A stretch of DNA of 48,112 nucleotides from Bacteroides sp. (GCA_017472925.1 JAFUNS010000013.1:1-48112); one strand, 5' to 3'; counted from the stretch's first letter, positions 32,981-42,981 are shown. Numbers and translations: made by a program. Notes: generated by a model not told the origin, from the letters alone.

Positions 32981-35740
32981 ATGACATCGAAAAAATCATA
33001 TAGATATATACCTTTTGTGTTGTTGGTGCTCTTCCTGCTACTTTCGGTCAGCTCGGATGCGCAGCGTGCACGCCGTAACCGTAACAAGCCTGTTGCCGGC
33101 GATACAACAAAGGTAGATAACACTATAATCATAGATTCATTAAGTGGGGATACCATCTTATTGGATACCATAGGTAAGAAAAAGAAACAGCCTTTGGATG
33201 CGCCGGTGGATTATGAGGCAAAGGATTCTTTGGTGTTCACCCAAGGCGGTTTTGCCACTTTATATGGAGATGGTAAGGTTAATTACGAAAAGATAGAACT
33301 GACGTCGGCGGTCATTACCATGAATATGGATAGTAGCACCGTTTATGCGCGTGGTGTTACAGATTCGACTGGCGTTGAAACCGGAACTCCTATCTTCAAG
33401 GAAGGAGAAACTCCTTATGAATCAAAAATCATGCGCTACAATTTCAAGTCGAAGAAAGGTTTCATCAATGGAATTGTAACTCAACAAGGTGAAGGATATG
33501 TAACCAGTGAAAATGCAAAGAAAGGACCGAACAATGAAATATATCTTCGTTCGGGTAAATATACTACTTGTGATCATGAGCATCCGCATTTCTATCTGAA
33601 ACTTTCTATGGCCAAGGTACGTCCCAAGAAGAATGTAGTGTTCGGACCTGCTCATCTGGTGGTAGAAGATGTCCCTTTGCCGGTTGCTATTCCTTTTGGT
33701 TTCTTCCCTTTTAGTAGCAGTTATCAGTCAGGATTCATCATGCCTACTTATGGGGATGAAATGAACCGTGGTTTTTATCTTCGTGATGGGGGATATTATT
33801 TTGCCATTAGTGATAACATGGACTTGAAAGTGTTGGGTGAGATCTTTACAAAAGGTTCGTGGGGGCTTTCTACCCAATCCAATTATGTAAAGCGTTATAA
33901 GTATAGTGGTTCGTTTAATGCCAGTTATATTGTAACCAAGACGGGTGAAAAGAATATGCCTGATTATATGGTAACTAAGGACTTCAAGCTTGCTTGGAGT
34001 CATCGTCAGGATGCCAAAGCCAGTCCTAACAGTACTTTCTCGGCTAATGTGAACTTTGCCACCAGTAGTTACGACCGTCGTAATTTGAGCAGTTTGTATA
34101 ACCCGGAGCAGTATTCCAATAATACTAAAGCTTCCAGTGTGAGCTATTCTCGTACTTTCCCTGAAATAGGATTGAACATCTCAAGTACATTCAATATTAC
34201 GCAGAATACCCGTGACTCTTCTATCAGTGTGACATTGCCCGATTTGAACGTATCGCTCAATCGTATTTATCCGTTCAAACGGAAAAAGGCTTTGGGTGAA
34301 GAACGTTGGTATGAAAAGATTTCGTTGCAATATACCGGCCGTATGACCAACTCTATCAGTACCAAGGATAATATGCTTTTCAAGCATTCGTTGGGTGAAT
34401 GGCGTAACGGTATGCAGCACACTATTCCGGTAAGTGCCACCTTTACATTGTTCAAGTATTTCAATGTGGTACCCAGCTTTAACTATACCGAACGATGGTA
34501 TATGAATAAGGTGATGCAAAGTTATGACCCTACGGTACAAGGAAATGTACGCAAAGATACCATTAGCGGATTCAATCGTGTGTATAACTACAATTTGAGC
34601 TTGCAGGTTAATACCAAGCTCTATGGTTTTTATAAGCCATGGAAAATGTTTGGCGATAAAGTACAGATGATTCGTCACGTCTTTACACCTTCGGTGAGCT
34701 TCAGTTATGCACCCGACTTTGGACAAGCCAAGTATGGATATTATGATACCTATACTTATACTGATAATAATGGTGAAGTGAGAATGGTTGAATATTCACC
34801 TTATCAGGGTATGGCATTTGGTGTACCGGGTAAAGGCATGCAGAAGTCCTTCAATTTCTCCGTTGACAACAATGTGGAAATGAAAATCAAATCGGATAAA
34901 GATACTACAGGGGTGAAGAAAATCAGTTTGATAGACCAACTATCGGCTAATATTTCATACAATGCAGCAGCACAGACGCGTCCTTGGAGTGATTTGAGTA
35001 TGAATCTACGTTTAAAACTGACCAAGAGTTATACTTTCAACATGAATGCATCGTTTGCTACATATGCTTATCAGTATGACAAAAATGGTAATATTATTGT
35101 GGGAGACCGAACCGAATGGTCATATGGACGTTTTGGCCGTTTCCAGGGATATAGCGGCTCGTTCTCTTATACGTTGAACAATGATACCTTTAAAAAGTTG
35201 TTTGGCCCCAAAGAGGAGGGCGATGAGGATAAGAAAGATGATGAAGATGACGAATATGATGATGAATACATGACCGAGGAAGAAGAAGCCGAACTGAAGA
35301 AAAAACAATCACAACCGAGAAAGACAGAAAAAGCTGCGGTAAGTAGTGATGGTTATTTGGCTTTCAAGATGCCATGGTCATTGAGCTTGAGTTATAGTTA
35401 TAGCATCCGCGAAGACAAGGATAAGGAAAAGTTTAACCGCAAAACCATGCGGTATCCTTATGCGTTGACACATTCGCTTAATTTGAGTGGTAACTTGAAG
35501 TTGGGTAGCCGTTGGAACATCAATTACTCATCGGGTTATGACTTTACCCAGAAAAAGATGTCAATGACTACGGTAAATATTTCGCGTGACCTTCACTGTT
35601 TTACCATGAGCTGTGGTTTGGTGTTCGGTCCGTTTACTTCGTATAACTTCAGTATCCGTGCCCTCTCCAGTATGCTGACAGATGCTTTGAAGTGGGATCA
35701 GCGTAGTAATACCGGTAGCACGGTTAGGTGGTATGATTAA
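32981..35740 (+). CDS. lptD: LptD-like outer-membrane LPS assembly protein
   Basis: A 919-residue protein with signal peptide (about 1-27), an N-terminal OstA/LptA-type beta-jellyroll (about 75-200) and a large C-terminal beta-barrel (LVVEDVPLPVAIPFGFFPF to the end) rich in alternating aromatic residues. LptD inserts lipopolysaccharide into the outer leaflet. It is longer than E. coli LptD (784 aa). An acidic low-complexity stretch at about 744-780 (runs of D and E with YDDEY) lies between barrel strands and may be an exposed or periplasmic loop. Bacteroidota LptD often lacks the E. coli cysteine pattern. Own promoter; ends in a strong bidirectional terminator before ung. Confidence 0.88.
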   Translation: MTSKKSYRYIPFVLLVLFLLLSVSSDAQRARRNRNKPVAGDTTKVDNTIIIDSLSGDTILLDTIGKKKKQPLDAPVDYEAKDSLVFTQGGFATLYGDGKVNYEKIELTSAVITMNMDSSTVYARGVTDSTGVETGTPIFKEGETPYESKIMRYNFKSKKGFINGIVTQQGEGYVTSENAKKGPNNEIYLRSGKYTTCDHEHPHFYLKLSMAKVRPKKNVVFGPAHLVVEDVPLPVAIPFGFFPFSSSYQSGFIMPTYGDEMNRGFYLRDGGYYFAISDNMDLKVLGEIFTKGSWGLSTQSNYVKRYKYSGSFNASYIVTKTGEKNMPDYMVTKDFKLAWSHRQDAKASPNSTFSANVNFATSSYDRRNLSSLYNPEQYSNNTKASSVSYSRTFPEIGLNISSTFNITQNTRDSSISVTLPDLNVSLNRIYPFKRKKALGEERWYEKISLQYTGRMTNSISTKDNMLFKHSLGEWRNGMQHTIPVSATFTLFKYFNVVPSFNYTERWYMNKVMQSYDPTVQGNVRKDTISGFNRVYNYNLSLQVNTKLYGFYKPWKMFGDKVQMIRHVFTPSVSFSYAPDFGQAKYGYYDTYTYTDNNGEVRMVEYSPYQGMAFGVPGKGMQKSFNFSVDNNVEMKIKSDKDTTGVKKISLIDQLSANISYNAAAQTRPWSDLSMNLRLKLTKSYTFNMNASFATYAYQYDKNGNIIVGDRTEWSYGRFGRFQGYSGSFSYTLNNDTFKKLFGPKEEGDEDKKDDEDDEYDDEYMTEEEEAELKKKQSQPRKTEKAAVSSDGYLAFKMPWSLSLSYSYSIREDKDKEKFNRKTMRYPYALTHSLNLSGNLKLGSRWNINYSSGYDFTQKKMSMTTVNISRDLHCFTMSCGLVFGPFTSYNFSIRALSSMLTDALKWDQRSNTGSTVRWYD

Positions 35741-35741
35741 G

Positions 35742-35779
35742 ATATAGAAAGGGCTTGCAATCGCAAGCCCTTTCTATAT
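35742..35779. terminator. Bidirectional terminator, lptD/ung
   Basis: A 17-bp perfect stem, 35742-35758 against 35763-35779, with a 4-base loop AATC. The stem ends are AT-rich in both directions, so it can stop both converging genes. Confidence 0.9.
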
Positions 35780-35783
35780 TATA

Positions 35784-36446
35784 TTACCACTCTATAGGAG
35801 ATTTACCATGACTTATCAGGTATTCATTGGTTCGACTAAAATGCTTGTTGCCGAAAAAACCGTTATATGCCGATAAAGGAGAAGGGTGTGCAGATGCAAG
35901 TACCAAATGCTTGTTTCTGTCTATAAATGCCCCTTTCTTTTGAGCGTAACTTCCCCAAAGGATAAAGACCAAATGTTCCCGTTTGTCGGCTAGTGCACGG
36001 ATGGCTGCATCGGTAAATTCTTCCCATCCTTGACGTTGATGGGAACCGGCCTGATGGGCACGTACCGTCAAGGTTGCATTAAGCAGCAATACACCTTGGT
36101 TAGCCCAACGAGTGAGGTTTCCGCTGCTGGGAACGGGGGTACCTAAATCGCTTTGTATTTCTTTGAATATATTACGTAAAGAAGGAGGGAAGTCTATACC
36201 ATCGTTTACCGAAAAACAAAGTCCATGGGCTTGATTGGGTCCATGGTAAGGGTCTTGCCCGATAATGACTACTTTTACCTTGTCAAAAGGACAGAGATTG
36301 AAGGCGTTGAATATCAATCTACCGGGAGGGTAAATTGTGGTAGTTCTATATTCGTTGCGTACAAAATCGGTCAGTCGTACAAAGTAGTCTTTCTCGAATT
36401 CAGGACTCAACTGTTGCTTCCAACTATCTTCTATCTGTACATTCAT
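35784..36446 (-). CDS. ung: Uracil-DNA glycosylase
   Basis: A 220-residue family-1 UDG that removes uracil from DNA. The water-activating motif is GQDPYHG with Asp65. Other family motifs present are QGVLLLNATLTV, WGSYAQKKG and the leucine-loop region HPSPLSAYNGFFG. Length is typical. Downstream of asnA by 13 bp on the same strand, probably cotranscribed. Confidence 0.96.
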   Translation of the reverse strand: MNVQIEDSWKQQLSPEFEKDYFVRLTDFVRNEYRTTTIYPPGRLIFNAFNLCPFDKVKVVIIGQDPYHGPNQAHGLCFSVNDGIDFPPSLRNIFKEIQSDLGTPVPSSGNLTRWANQGVLLLNATLTVRAHQAGSHQRQGWEEFTDAAIRALADKREHLVFILWGSYAQKKGAFIDRNKHLVLASAHPSPLSAYNGFFGNKHFSRTNEYLISHGKSPIEW

Positions 36447-36459
36447 AAAAGAACTGTTA

Positions 36460-37500
36460 TTAGATAAGTGGCATACCTATGGCTGCACATTCTTTTCTCA
36501 TATCTTCGGGCCAGATGCTTGCTTGGATTTCGCCAATGTGTGCTTTCTGCAAATAAAGCATACAAAGTCTTGACTGGCCGATACCACCTCCAATACTCAG
36601 AGGCAATGTACCTTCAAGCAAACGCTTGTGGAAGTATAGTTCCTTGCGCTCTTCCTGACCACTCAATGCAAGTTGGCGGAGCAAAGCTTCCTTGTCTACG
36701 CGGATGCCCATAGACGAAAGTTCAATGGATCGTCCCAATACTTCGTCCCAAATAAGCAAGTCACCGTTCAAACCGGGTAAACCTGTTTCTTGGTCAATGG
36801 TTGAATAGTCATCGTAGTCAGGAGCACGATTGTCGTGCTTTTCTCCGTTACTCAATAGGCAACCGATACCGATAATAAATACAGCACCAAATTCTTTGGT
36901 AATGGCATGTTCGCGTTCCTTGGGAGTCAAATTAGGATATCTTTGCAATAATTCCTCCGAGTGGATAAAATGGATATCGTGAGCCAGAAACGATTTGATT
37001 TGCGGATACATTTCACAAATCATATATTCGGTACGGCGCATGGCCGAATAGATGCGGGTAACTATTTGCTTTAAGAATGCGATACTCCGTTGTTCGGGAG
37101 TGATGGAGCGTTCCCAGTCCCATTGGTCCACATAAAGGGAATGGAGGTTGCCTAATTCTTCATCGGCACGGATGGCATTCATATCGGTATAGATACCGTA
37201 TCCAGGACCAATATTATATTCTGCTAAAGTAAGTCTTTTCCATTTAGCCAAGGAATGTACTACTTCGGCTTGAGAATCTCCCAAATCCTTGATAGGAAAT
37301 GATACTGCTCTTTCCACGCCATTCAAATCATCGTTGATACCCATTCCCTTTAATACGAAAAGAGGGGCTGTAACGCGGCGTAGGCGTAATTCTGACGACA
37401 AGTTCTGTTGGAAGAATTCTTTAATCTGTTTTATACCTACTTCGGTTTGTTTTAAATCGAGTAGGGGGGTATAGTTAGCAGGTTTTATTAGATAACTCAT
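36460..37500 (-). CDS. asnA: Aspartate--ammonia ligase (asparagine synthetase A)
   Basis: A 346-residue class-II aaRS-like enzyme that makes asparagine from aspartate, ammonia and ATP. It starts MSYLIKPANYTPLLDLKQTE and shows VTAPLFV, the DLGDSQAEVVHSLAKWKR substrate region, GYGIYTDMNAIR and the GGGIGQSRLCM motif near the C-terminus. Length agrees with AsnA, and a glutamine amidotransferase domain is absent, which excludes AsnB. A -7 element TATATTTG read on the minus strand lies at 37538-37545. Confidence 0.95.
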   Translation of the reverse strand: MSYLIKPANYTPLLDLKQTEVGIKQIKEFFQQNLSSELRLRRVTAPLFVLKGMGINDDLNGVERAVSFPIKDLGDSQAEVVHSLAKWKRLTLAEYNIGPGYGIYTDMNAIRADEELGNLHSLYVDQWDWERSITPEQRSIAFLKQIVTRIYSAMRRTEYMICEMYPQIKSFLAHDIHFIHSEELLQRYPNLTPKEREHAITKEFGAVFIIGIGCLLSNGEKHDNRAPDYDDYSTIDQETGLPGLNGDLLIWDEVLGRSIELSSMGIRVDKEALLRQLALSGQEERKELYFHKRLLEGTLPLSIGGGIGQSRLCMLYLQKAHIGEIQASIWPEDMRKECAAIGMPLI

Positions 37501-37704
37501 TTTTTTTCTATTTCTTCTAAAATTGTAATTTGCGATGCAAATATAGGGATTATTTGTGATATTGCTAACTATTTTTAGAGAATTATTATCAAAATGATAA
37601 AATGTACTTAATTTTACTATACAAAATAACGAATTGAAGATATTTCTTTCTTTTTGTTAGGAAGGAAAGAAGATTATTTGTACTTTTGCGCCACTCTAAA
37701 GAAT

Positions 37705-37776
37705 GCACCCGTAGTTCAATGGATAGAATACCGGATTCCGGTTCCGACGATATGAGTTCGATTCTCATCGGGTGTA
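37705..37776 (+). tRNA. tRNA-Arg (anticodon CCG)
   Basis: A 72-nt cloverleaf can be folded: acceptor stem GCACCCG with CGGGTGT (one G-U), D stem GTTC/GAAT with GG in the loop and an adenine at position 20 typical of Arg tRNAs, anticodon loop TTCCGGT giving CCG, T stem ATGAG/CTCAT around TTCGATT, discriminator A. CCA is not encoded, as usual in Bacteroidota. The first anticodon-stem pair (C27-A43) is mismatched. It reads CGG. A -7-like TACTTTTG is at 37681-37688. Confidence 0.93.
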
Positions 37777-37782
37777 CTATTG

Positions 37783-37821
37783 CAGGCTTTTAATCTATCG
37801 ATTATTAGCCTGTTTTTGTTT
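37783..37821 (+). terminator. Terminator after the tRNA gene
   Basis: CAGGCTTTTAAT (37783-37794) pairs with ATTATTAGCCTG (37801-37812) with two T-T mismatches, then TTTTTGTTT. Confidence 0.75.
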
Positions 37822-37961
37822 CTATAGGTGTACTATTGTTAATAAAGCTTACGCATAGTTTTATGACCTGTAGAACATTGTTTTATGAGGGAGAAAACAT
37901 TGTTTTGTATTCCGTAGTATGATGTTTTTTATGAATTTGATAAGAAAAGTAAATTTTTTCT

Positions 37962-37969
37962 TAACTTTG
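37962..37969 (+). promoter_or_regulatory. Predicted promoter of the GH2/GH43 genes
   Basis: TAACTTTG at 37962-37969; a TTTG at the expected area stands about 22 bp upstream, a little too far. Leader about 25 nt. Nothing else is seen in 37822-37961. Confidence 0.5.
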
Positions 37970-37999
37970 CGACAGACTATATATAAAATAAGGTAATAT

Positions 38000-40498
38000 A
38001 TGAAAAACATGAAGCGAACCGTATGTACCCTTTTGGGTAGTTGGTGCTTGTTATCTCTTTTGCAAGCGCAGGTAAGAACAGAATTGCTTTTAGAGAAAGG
38101 GTGGAAATTTACGAGAGAAGATAAAGTGGAATTCAAGTCCGAAGGATTCGATGATAGTAAGTGGCAAAATGTAACCGTACCACACGATTGGGCTATCTAT
38201 GGTCCTTTCAGCCCTCATAACGATCGTCAGTTTGTAGCCATTGAACAGGATGGACAGAAAGAAGCCATCTCTCATGCTGGTCGTACAGGTGGCCTTCCTT
38301 TTGTAGGACCAGGATGGTATCGGTTGGATTTCGAGGTTCCAACCTTTGAAAAGGGAAAGAAAGCTACGTTGATATTTGATGGTGCCATGAGCCATGCCCG
38401 TGTTTACATCAATGGACAAGAAGCCGGATATTGGCCCTATGGATACAATTCGTTTTATGTCGATGCATCTCCTTACTTGAAAGCTGGGCAACAGAATGAA
38501 TTGGCTGTTCGATTGGAAAACTACGAAGAATCATCTCGTTGGTATCCAGGGGCGGGAATCTATCGAAATGTACATTTGGTAGTAACAGAGGGCGCACATG
38601 TACCTACTTGGGGTACCCAAATTACGACTCCGGTAGTAAAGGAAAAGTTTGCCAAGGTGCATTTGAAAACTAAATGGGAAATGCCTGTTGGCAAAAAGAT
38701 AACCGACTATCGCATTGTTACAGAAATCTTGAATCCTGAAGGTAAGATGGTTTCTTCTGACGAACGTCCGGGTGATGTGCTCGAAGAAGGTGTGTTTGTA
38801 CAGGATTTTGTTGTTCATACTCCGGCTTTATGGTCACCGGAAAGTCCGATGTTATATAAAGCTGTATCTAAAATATATGAAGGTAATGAACTTTTGGACG
38901 AATATACCACTCGCTTTGGTATCCGTACCATCGAGATTGTTCCTAATAAAGGTTTCTTCTTGAATGGTAAGCTGACCAAATTCCAAGGGGTATGTAACCA
39001 TCATGATTTAGGCCCCCTTGGTGCTGCGGTGAACGATGCAGCTATCCGTCGTCAAATCCGTATCATGAAGGATATGGGAGCCAATGCCATCCGTACTTCC
39101 CATAATATGCCTGCTCCGGAATTAGTAGCAGCTTGTGATGAAATGGGAATGATGCTGATGTTGGAATCGTTCGACGAATGGAAAAGACCGAAAGTGAAGA
39201 ACGGTTATAACAAAGAGTTTGATGAATGGGTAGAAAAGGATTTGATGAATCTGTTGCATCAGTTCCGCAACAATCCAAGTGTGGTGATGTGGTGTATCGG
39301 TAATGAAGTACCCGACCAATGGAAGGGTGTCACTTTAGCACGTATGATGCAAGATATCTGCCATCGGGAAGATCCTACTCGTCCTGTTACTCAAGGTATG
39401 GACAAGGTAGCTATGGTTATCAAGAACAACGTAGCTGCAACTATGGATGTGGCTGGCTTTAACTATCGTTCTCATCTTTATCAAGATGCTTACGATGTAT
39501 TGCCGCAACAAATAGTATTGGGAAGTGAAACGGCTTCTACCGTAAGTTCGCGTGGCGTATATAAGTTCCCCGTCGAACGTAAGGCTATGGCCATGTATGA
39601 TGACCATCAGTCTTCTTCTTACGATTTGGAATATTGTTCGTGGTCGAATTTGCCGGAAGACGATTGGTTGTGGCACGATGACAAGCCCTGGAGCATTGGG
39701 GAATTTGTTTGGACTGGTTTTGATTATTTGGGAGAACCTACACCATATTATTCCAATTGGCCCAGCCATTCATCATTGTTTGGTATCGTAGACTTGGCAG
39801 GTCTCCCTAAAGACCGCTTCTATTTATATCGTAGTCATTGGAACAAGAATGATGAAACACTTCATATCTTGCCACACTGGACATGGCCGGGACGCGAAGG
39901 ACAGGTTACTCCGGTATTTGTTTATACCAATTATCCGTCGGCCGAGTTGTTCATCAACGGCAAGAGCCAAGGTAAACGTACCAAGGATATGAGTGTAACC
40001 ATCGAAAATAGTAAGGACAGTACCTCGTTGGCACAACTCAAACGCCAGCAACGTTACCGCTTGATGTGGATGGATACCAAGTACGAACCGGGTACCGTAA
40101 AGGTGGTAGCTTATAATGAAAAAGGTGAAGCTGTGGCCGAAAAGGAAATCTGTACTGCAGGTAAACCTCATCATATTGAATTGGTGGCCGACCGCAAGTT
40201 GATTGCCGCCGATGGTAAAGACCTTTCATTCATTACCGTCAAGGTAGTGGATAAGGATGGTAATTTGTGTCCCGATGCCCAACATTCCATTAGATATTCT
40301 GTAAAGGGAGCCGGATTTTATCGTGCAGGTGCTAATGGCGACCCCATTTCGCTTGAACTTTTCCATTATCCGCAGATGAAGGTATTCAATGGTATGATGA
40401 CGGCCATTGTTCAGAATAATGGCAAGCCGGGTGAGATAACTTTAACAGCATCGGGTAAAGGATTGCGCTCGGCAAAGATGGTGATAAAGTGTGAATGA
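38000..40498 (+). CDS. Secreted glycoside hydrolase family 2 protein
   Basis: An 832-residue GH2 enzyme with a signal peptide (about 1-24). Domains in order: a jelly-roll sugar-binding domain (30-200), immunoglobulin-like domain (about 205-310), TIM barrel (about 315-600), then further C-terminal beta domains including an Ig-like region. The acid/base is Glu436 in MWCIGNEVPDQ and the nucleophile is Glu510 in LGSETAS. This layout fits beta-galactosidase-like or related beta-glycosidases; GH2 specificities vary. The GH43 gene starts 24 bp later, and both are exported, so they may act on one plant or host polysaccharide. No SusC/SusD pair is present. Confidence 0.9.
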   Translation: MKNMKRTVCTLLGSWCLLSLLQAQVRTELLLEKGWKFTREDKVEFKSEGFDDSKWQNVTVPHDWAIYGPFSPHNDRQFVAIEQDGQKEAISHAGRTGGLPFVGPGWYRLDFEVPTFEKGKKATLIFDGAMSHARVYINGQEAGYWPYGYNSFYVDASPYLKAGQQNELAVRLENYEESSRWYPGAGIYRNVHLVVTEGAHVPTWGTQITTPVVKEKFAKVHLKTKWEMPVGKKITDYRIVTEILNPEGKMVSSDERPGDVLEEGVFVQDFVVHTPALWSPESPMLYKAVSKIYEGNELLDEYTTRFGIRTIEIVPNKGFFLNGKLTKFQGVCNHHDLGPLGAAVNDAAIRRQIRIMKDMGANAIRTSHNMPAPELVAACDEMGMMLMLESFDEWKRPKVKNGYNKEFDEWVEKDLMNLLHQFRNNPSVVMWCIGNEVPDQWKGVTLARMMQDICHREDPTRPVTQGMDKVAMVIKNNVAATMDVAGFNYRSHLYQDAYDVLPQQIVLGSETASTVSSRGVYKFPVERKAMAMYDDHQSSSYDLEYCSWSNLPEDDWLWHDDKPWSIGEFVWTGFDYLGEPTPYYSNWPSHSSLFGIVDLAGLPKDRFYLYRSHWNKNDETLHILPHWTWPGREGQVTPVFVYTNYPSAELFINGKSQGKRTKDMSVTIENSKDSTSLAQLKRQQRYRLMWMDTKYEPGTVKVVAYNEKGEAVAEKEICTAGKPHHIELVADRKLIAADGKDLSFITVKVVDKDGNLCPDAQHSIRYSVKGAGFYRAGANGDPISLELFHYPQMKVFNGMMTAIVQNNGKPGEITLTASGKGLRSAKMVIKCE

Positions 40499-40522
40499 AA
40501 GATAGATAAATAACTTAGCCTT

Positions 40523-42121
40523 ATGAAAAGAATCTTTGCTTTAATGGCTTTGTGGGGGGCTTTTGTTTGGAATATCCAAGCACAGAACCCTTATCTCCCT
40601 ATGTGGGAATACATTCCGGATGGTGAACCTTATGTGTTCGAAGATCCTGATTGCCCAGGTAAATATCGGGTGTATATCTATGGCTCACACGATAATTTAA
40701 TTGACCAGTATTGTGGACGTGACCAAGTGGTATGGTCGGCCCCGGTAGATGACTTGACCAATTGGCGTTACGATGGCATTATCTTTAAATCGGTCATGGG
40801 ACCTGATGGGCGCCCGCTCAAGGCTGATGGCAAGGGCGATGTGCTTTATGCTCCGGATGTAACCATGAAGATAGGTAAAGATGGAAAGAAAGAATACTAT
40901 TTGTATCCCAACAATCAGGAATGGGGACGAAATGGTATGGTAGCTAAAAGTAACCGTCCTGATGGACCATTTGAAGTGATCAATTGGAGTAAGGACAATC
41001 CTACACAAACGGATGGTGTATTACGCTTTGATCCCGGTGTGTTTGTAGACGATGATGGTAGGGTATATGGCTATTGGGGATTTGGAGAATCTTATGCAGC
41101 AGAGCTTGATCCTGAAACGATGGCAACTGTAAAGCCCGGTTGTGAACCTATTCACAATATGATTCCGGGCTTTGAACAAGATGGTATATTCCGCTTTTTT
41201 GAGGCATCTTCTATGCGTAAGATTAAGGATAAATATGTGTTTATATATAGCCGTATGACGGAGGATGGTGAATTTGGTCTTCCTACGGTAAACTATACGC
41301 TTGCTTATGCATATTCCGATAACCCGTTAGGCCCATGGACCTATGGAGGTACTTTGATTGATGGTCGTGCCCGTGAAACGGATGAACATGGAAAAACCAT
41401 TCCTACTGCTGTCCCGTATGGTAATACACATGGAAGTATTTGTGAAATAAATGGTCAGTGGTGGGTATTCTACCATCGACAAACAGGTACTGATGAGTAT
41501 TCCCGTCAGGCTATGGTTGCTCCAATTACTGTAAAGGTCGAAAAAGGTAAAGGTGGTAAGGTTATTATTTCTGAAGGCGAGTATAATTCAGAAGGGTTCC
41601 GTACGGAAGGACTTAATCCGCTTCATAAATCAGCAGCAGGATGGGCATGTTACTTGATTAATCCGAAGGGGGTAGAACATAATTATCCTAATAATGTATT
41701 TTCGGGCTCTTATGTTAAGTCTACTCGTATGAATGTTGATTCATATGAGGGACCTTTCAATCAAAAGATACCTTATTGCCCGGTTGTCAACAATACTTCG
41801 GGTTCCATCGTAGGTTATAAGTATTTCAATTTCAATCATACTACAGGTGAAGATATGCTTAGGTTGATTGCTCATTTGAAGCCTGAAGGAATTGATGGTA
41901 CTATTACGGTAATGGTGGGCAATCCAAAAGAATCCCGTGGGGGAAAGCGGATAGGGGAGTTTGTTATCAGTAAGGATGCGCCTAAGCAACTGAGTGAATA
42001 TTCAATTCCCGTTACCCCACTTAAAGGTATTAAGGGTAAGCAAGGACTCTATTTCGTCTTTAAATCAGCAACAGAAGACAAGTCCATTTGCGAATTCTAC
42101 GATTTCCAATTCGTAAGATAA
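40523..42121 (+). CDS. Secreted family 43 glycosidase
   Basis: A 532-residue protein with signal peptide MKRIFALMALWGAFVWNIQA. The five-bladed beta-propeller covers about 28-330. Candidate catalytic residues are an Asp in the YVFEDPD segment (or Asp33 just before it), Asp170 in RFDPGVFVDDDG, and Glu227 in FFEASS as general acid, as expected for GH43. GH43 enzymes are mostly alpha-L-arabinofuranosidases or beta-xylosidases. The C-terminal ~190 residues resemble a CBM6-like beta-sandwich domain. It is likely cotranscribed with the GH2 gene. Substrate not determined. Confidence 0.85.
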   Translation: MKRIFALMALWGAFVWNIQAQNPYLPMWEYIPDGEPYVFEDPDCPGKYRVYIYGSHDNLIDQYCGRDQVVWSAPVDDLTNWRYDGIIFKSVMGPDGRPLKADGKGDVLYAPDVTMKIGKDGKKEYYLYPNNQEWGRNGMVAKSNRPDGPFEVINWSKDNPTQTDGVLRFDPGVFVDDDGRVYGYWGFGESYAAELDPETMATVKPGCEPIHNMIPGFEQDGIFRFFEASSMRKIKDKYVFIYSRMTEDGEFGLPTVNYTLAYAYSDNPLGPWTYGGTLIDGRARETDEHGKTIPTAVPYGNTHGSICEINGQWWVFYHRQTGTDEYSRQAMVAPITVKVEKGKGGKVIISEGEYNSEGFRTEGLNPLHKSAAGWACYLINPKGVEHNYPNNVFSGSYVKSTRMNVDSYEGPFNQKIPYCPVVNNTSGSIVGYKYFNFNHTTGEDMLRLIAHLKPEGIDGTITVMVGNPKESRGGKRIGEFVISKDAPKQLSEYSIPVTPLKGIKGKQGLYFVFKSATEDKSICEFYDFQFVR

Positions 42122-42139
42122 GATTGATAGCAAAATGAA

Positions 42140-42177
42140 AACGGTGGCAGAAATTTTAAATCTGTCACCGTTCTTTT
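42140..42177 (+). terminator. Terminator of the GH2/GH43 genes
   Basis: AACGGTGGCAGA (42140-42151) pairs with TCTGTCACCGTT (42161-42172) with one G-T pair, then CTTTT. Its reverse can also serve nagB, which converges. Confidence 0.85.
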
Positions 42178-42189
42178 ATTAAAGCGCTT

Positions 42190-42981
42190 TTATAGATTGT
42201 TCTTTTCTATATCCTTGAAGTACTTATAGGTACTAACTTTCAATTCATCGCAAGCTGCTTCATCGCAAACGATAATACCGTGAGGATGCATTTGCAGGGC
42301 AGTAATGGTCCACATCTGATTTACCGCTCCTTCGATGGCTTGTTGCAAGGCACGTGCTTTGTTATGACCATTGCATACAATCATTACTTCCTTGGCATCC
42401 ATTACTGTACCTACACCAACTGTCAATGCGGTTTTGGGTACTTGGTTGATGTCATTGTCGAAGAAACGTGAATTGGCAATGATGGTATCTGTAGTTAATG
42501 TCTTTACTCGAGTGCGTGAAGCCAATGAAGAACCCGGTTCATTGAATGCAATATGTCCGTCAGGTCCAATACCTCCCATGAACAAATCCACACCACCGGC
42601 CTCTTTTATCATCTTTTCGTAGTTGGCACATTCGGCTTCCAAATCTTCGGCGTTACCATTCAGTATATGTACATTTTCTTTTTGGATGTCGATATGATTG
42701 AAAAAGTTGTTCCACATAAAGGAGTGGTAGCTCTCCGGATGTTCTTCGGGAAGACCCACGTATTCATCCATGTTGAAAGTTATCACATGCTTGAATGAAA
42801 CTTTTCCTTGTTTGTTTAGTTCTACCAAAGCCTTGTACATGCCTAAGGGTGAAGAACCGGTAGGGCAACCTAGAACAAAAGGCTTTTCGGATGTAGGGTT
42901 AGCTGCATTGATTTTGTTGGCTACATAATTAGCCGCCCATTGAGACAATGCCTGATAGTCAGGCTCAATAATCACTCTCAT
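42190..42981 (-). CDS. nagB: Glucosamine-6-phosphate deaminase
   Basis: A 263-residue NagB, which converts glucosamine-6-phosphate to fructose-6-phosphate and ammonia in amino-sugar catabolism. It shows the phosphate-binding [14 protein letters not shown], the active-site NMDEYVGLP (Asp72) and [15 protein letters not shown]. Length matches NagB, not the longer fused forms. Minus strand, with a -7 element TATATTTG read at 43016-43023. Its converse partner in the window is the UDP-GlcNAc branch enzyme glmM. Confidence 0.95.
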   Translation of the reverse strand: MRVIIEPDYQALSQWAANYVANKINAANPTSEKPFVLGCPTGSSPLGMYKALVELNKQGKVSFKHVITFNMDEYVGLPEEHPESYHSFMWNNFFNHIDIQKENVHILNGNAEDLEAECANYEKMIKEAGGVDLFMGGIGPDGHIAFNEPGSSLASRTRVKTLTTDTIIANSRFFDNDINQVPKTALTVGVGTVMDAKEVMIVCNGHNKARALQQAIEGAVNQMWTITALQMHPHGIIVCDEAACDELKVSTYKYFKDIEKNNL

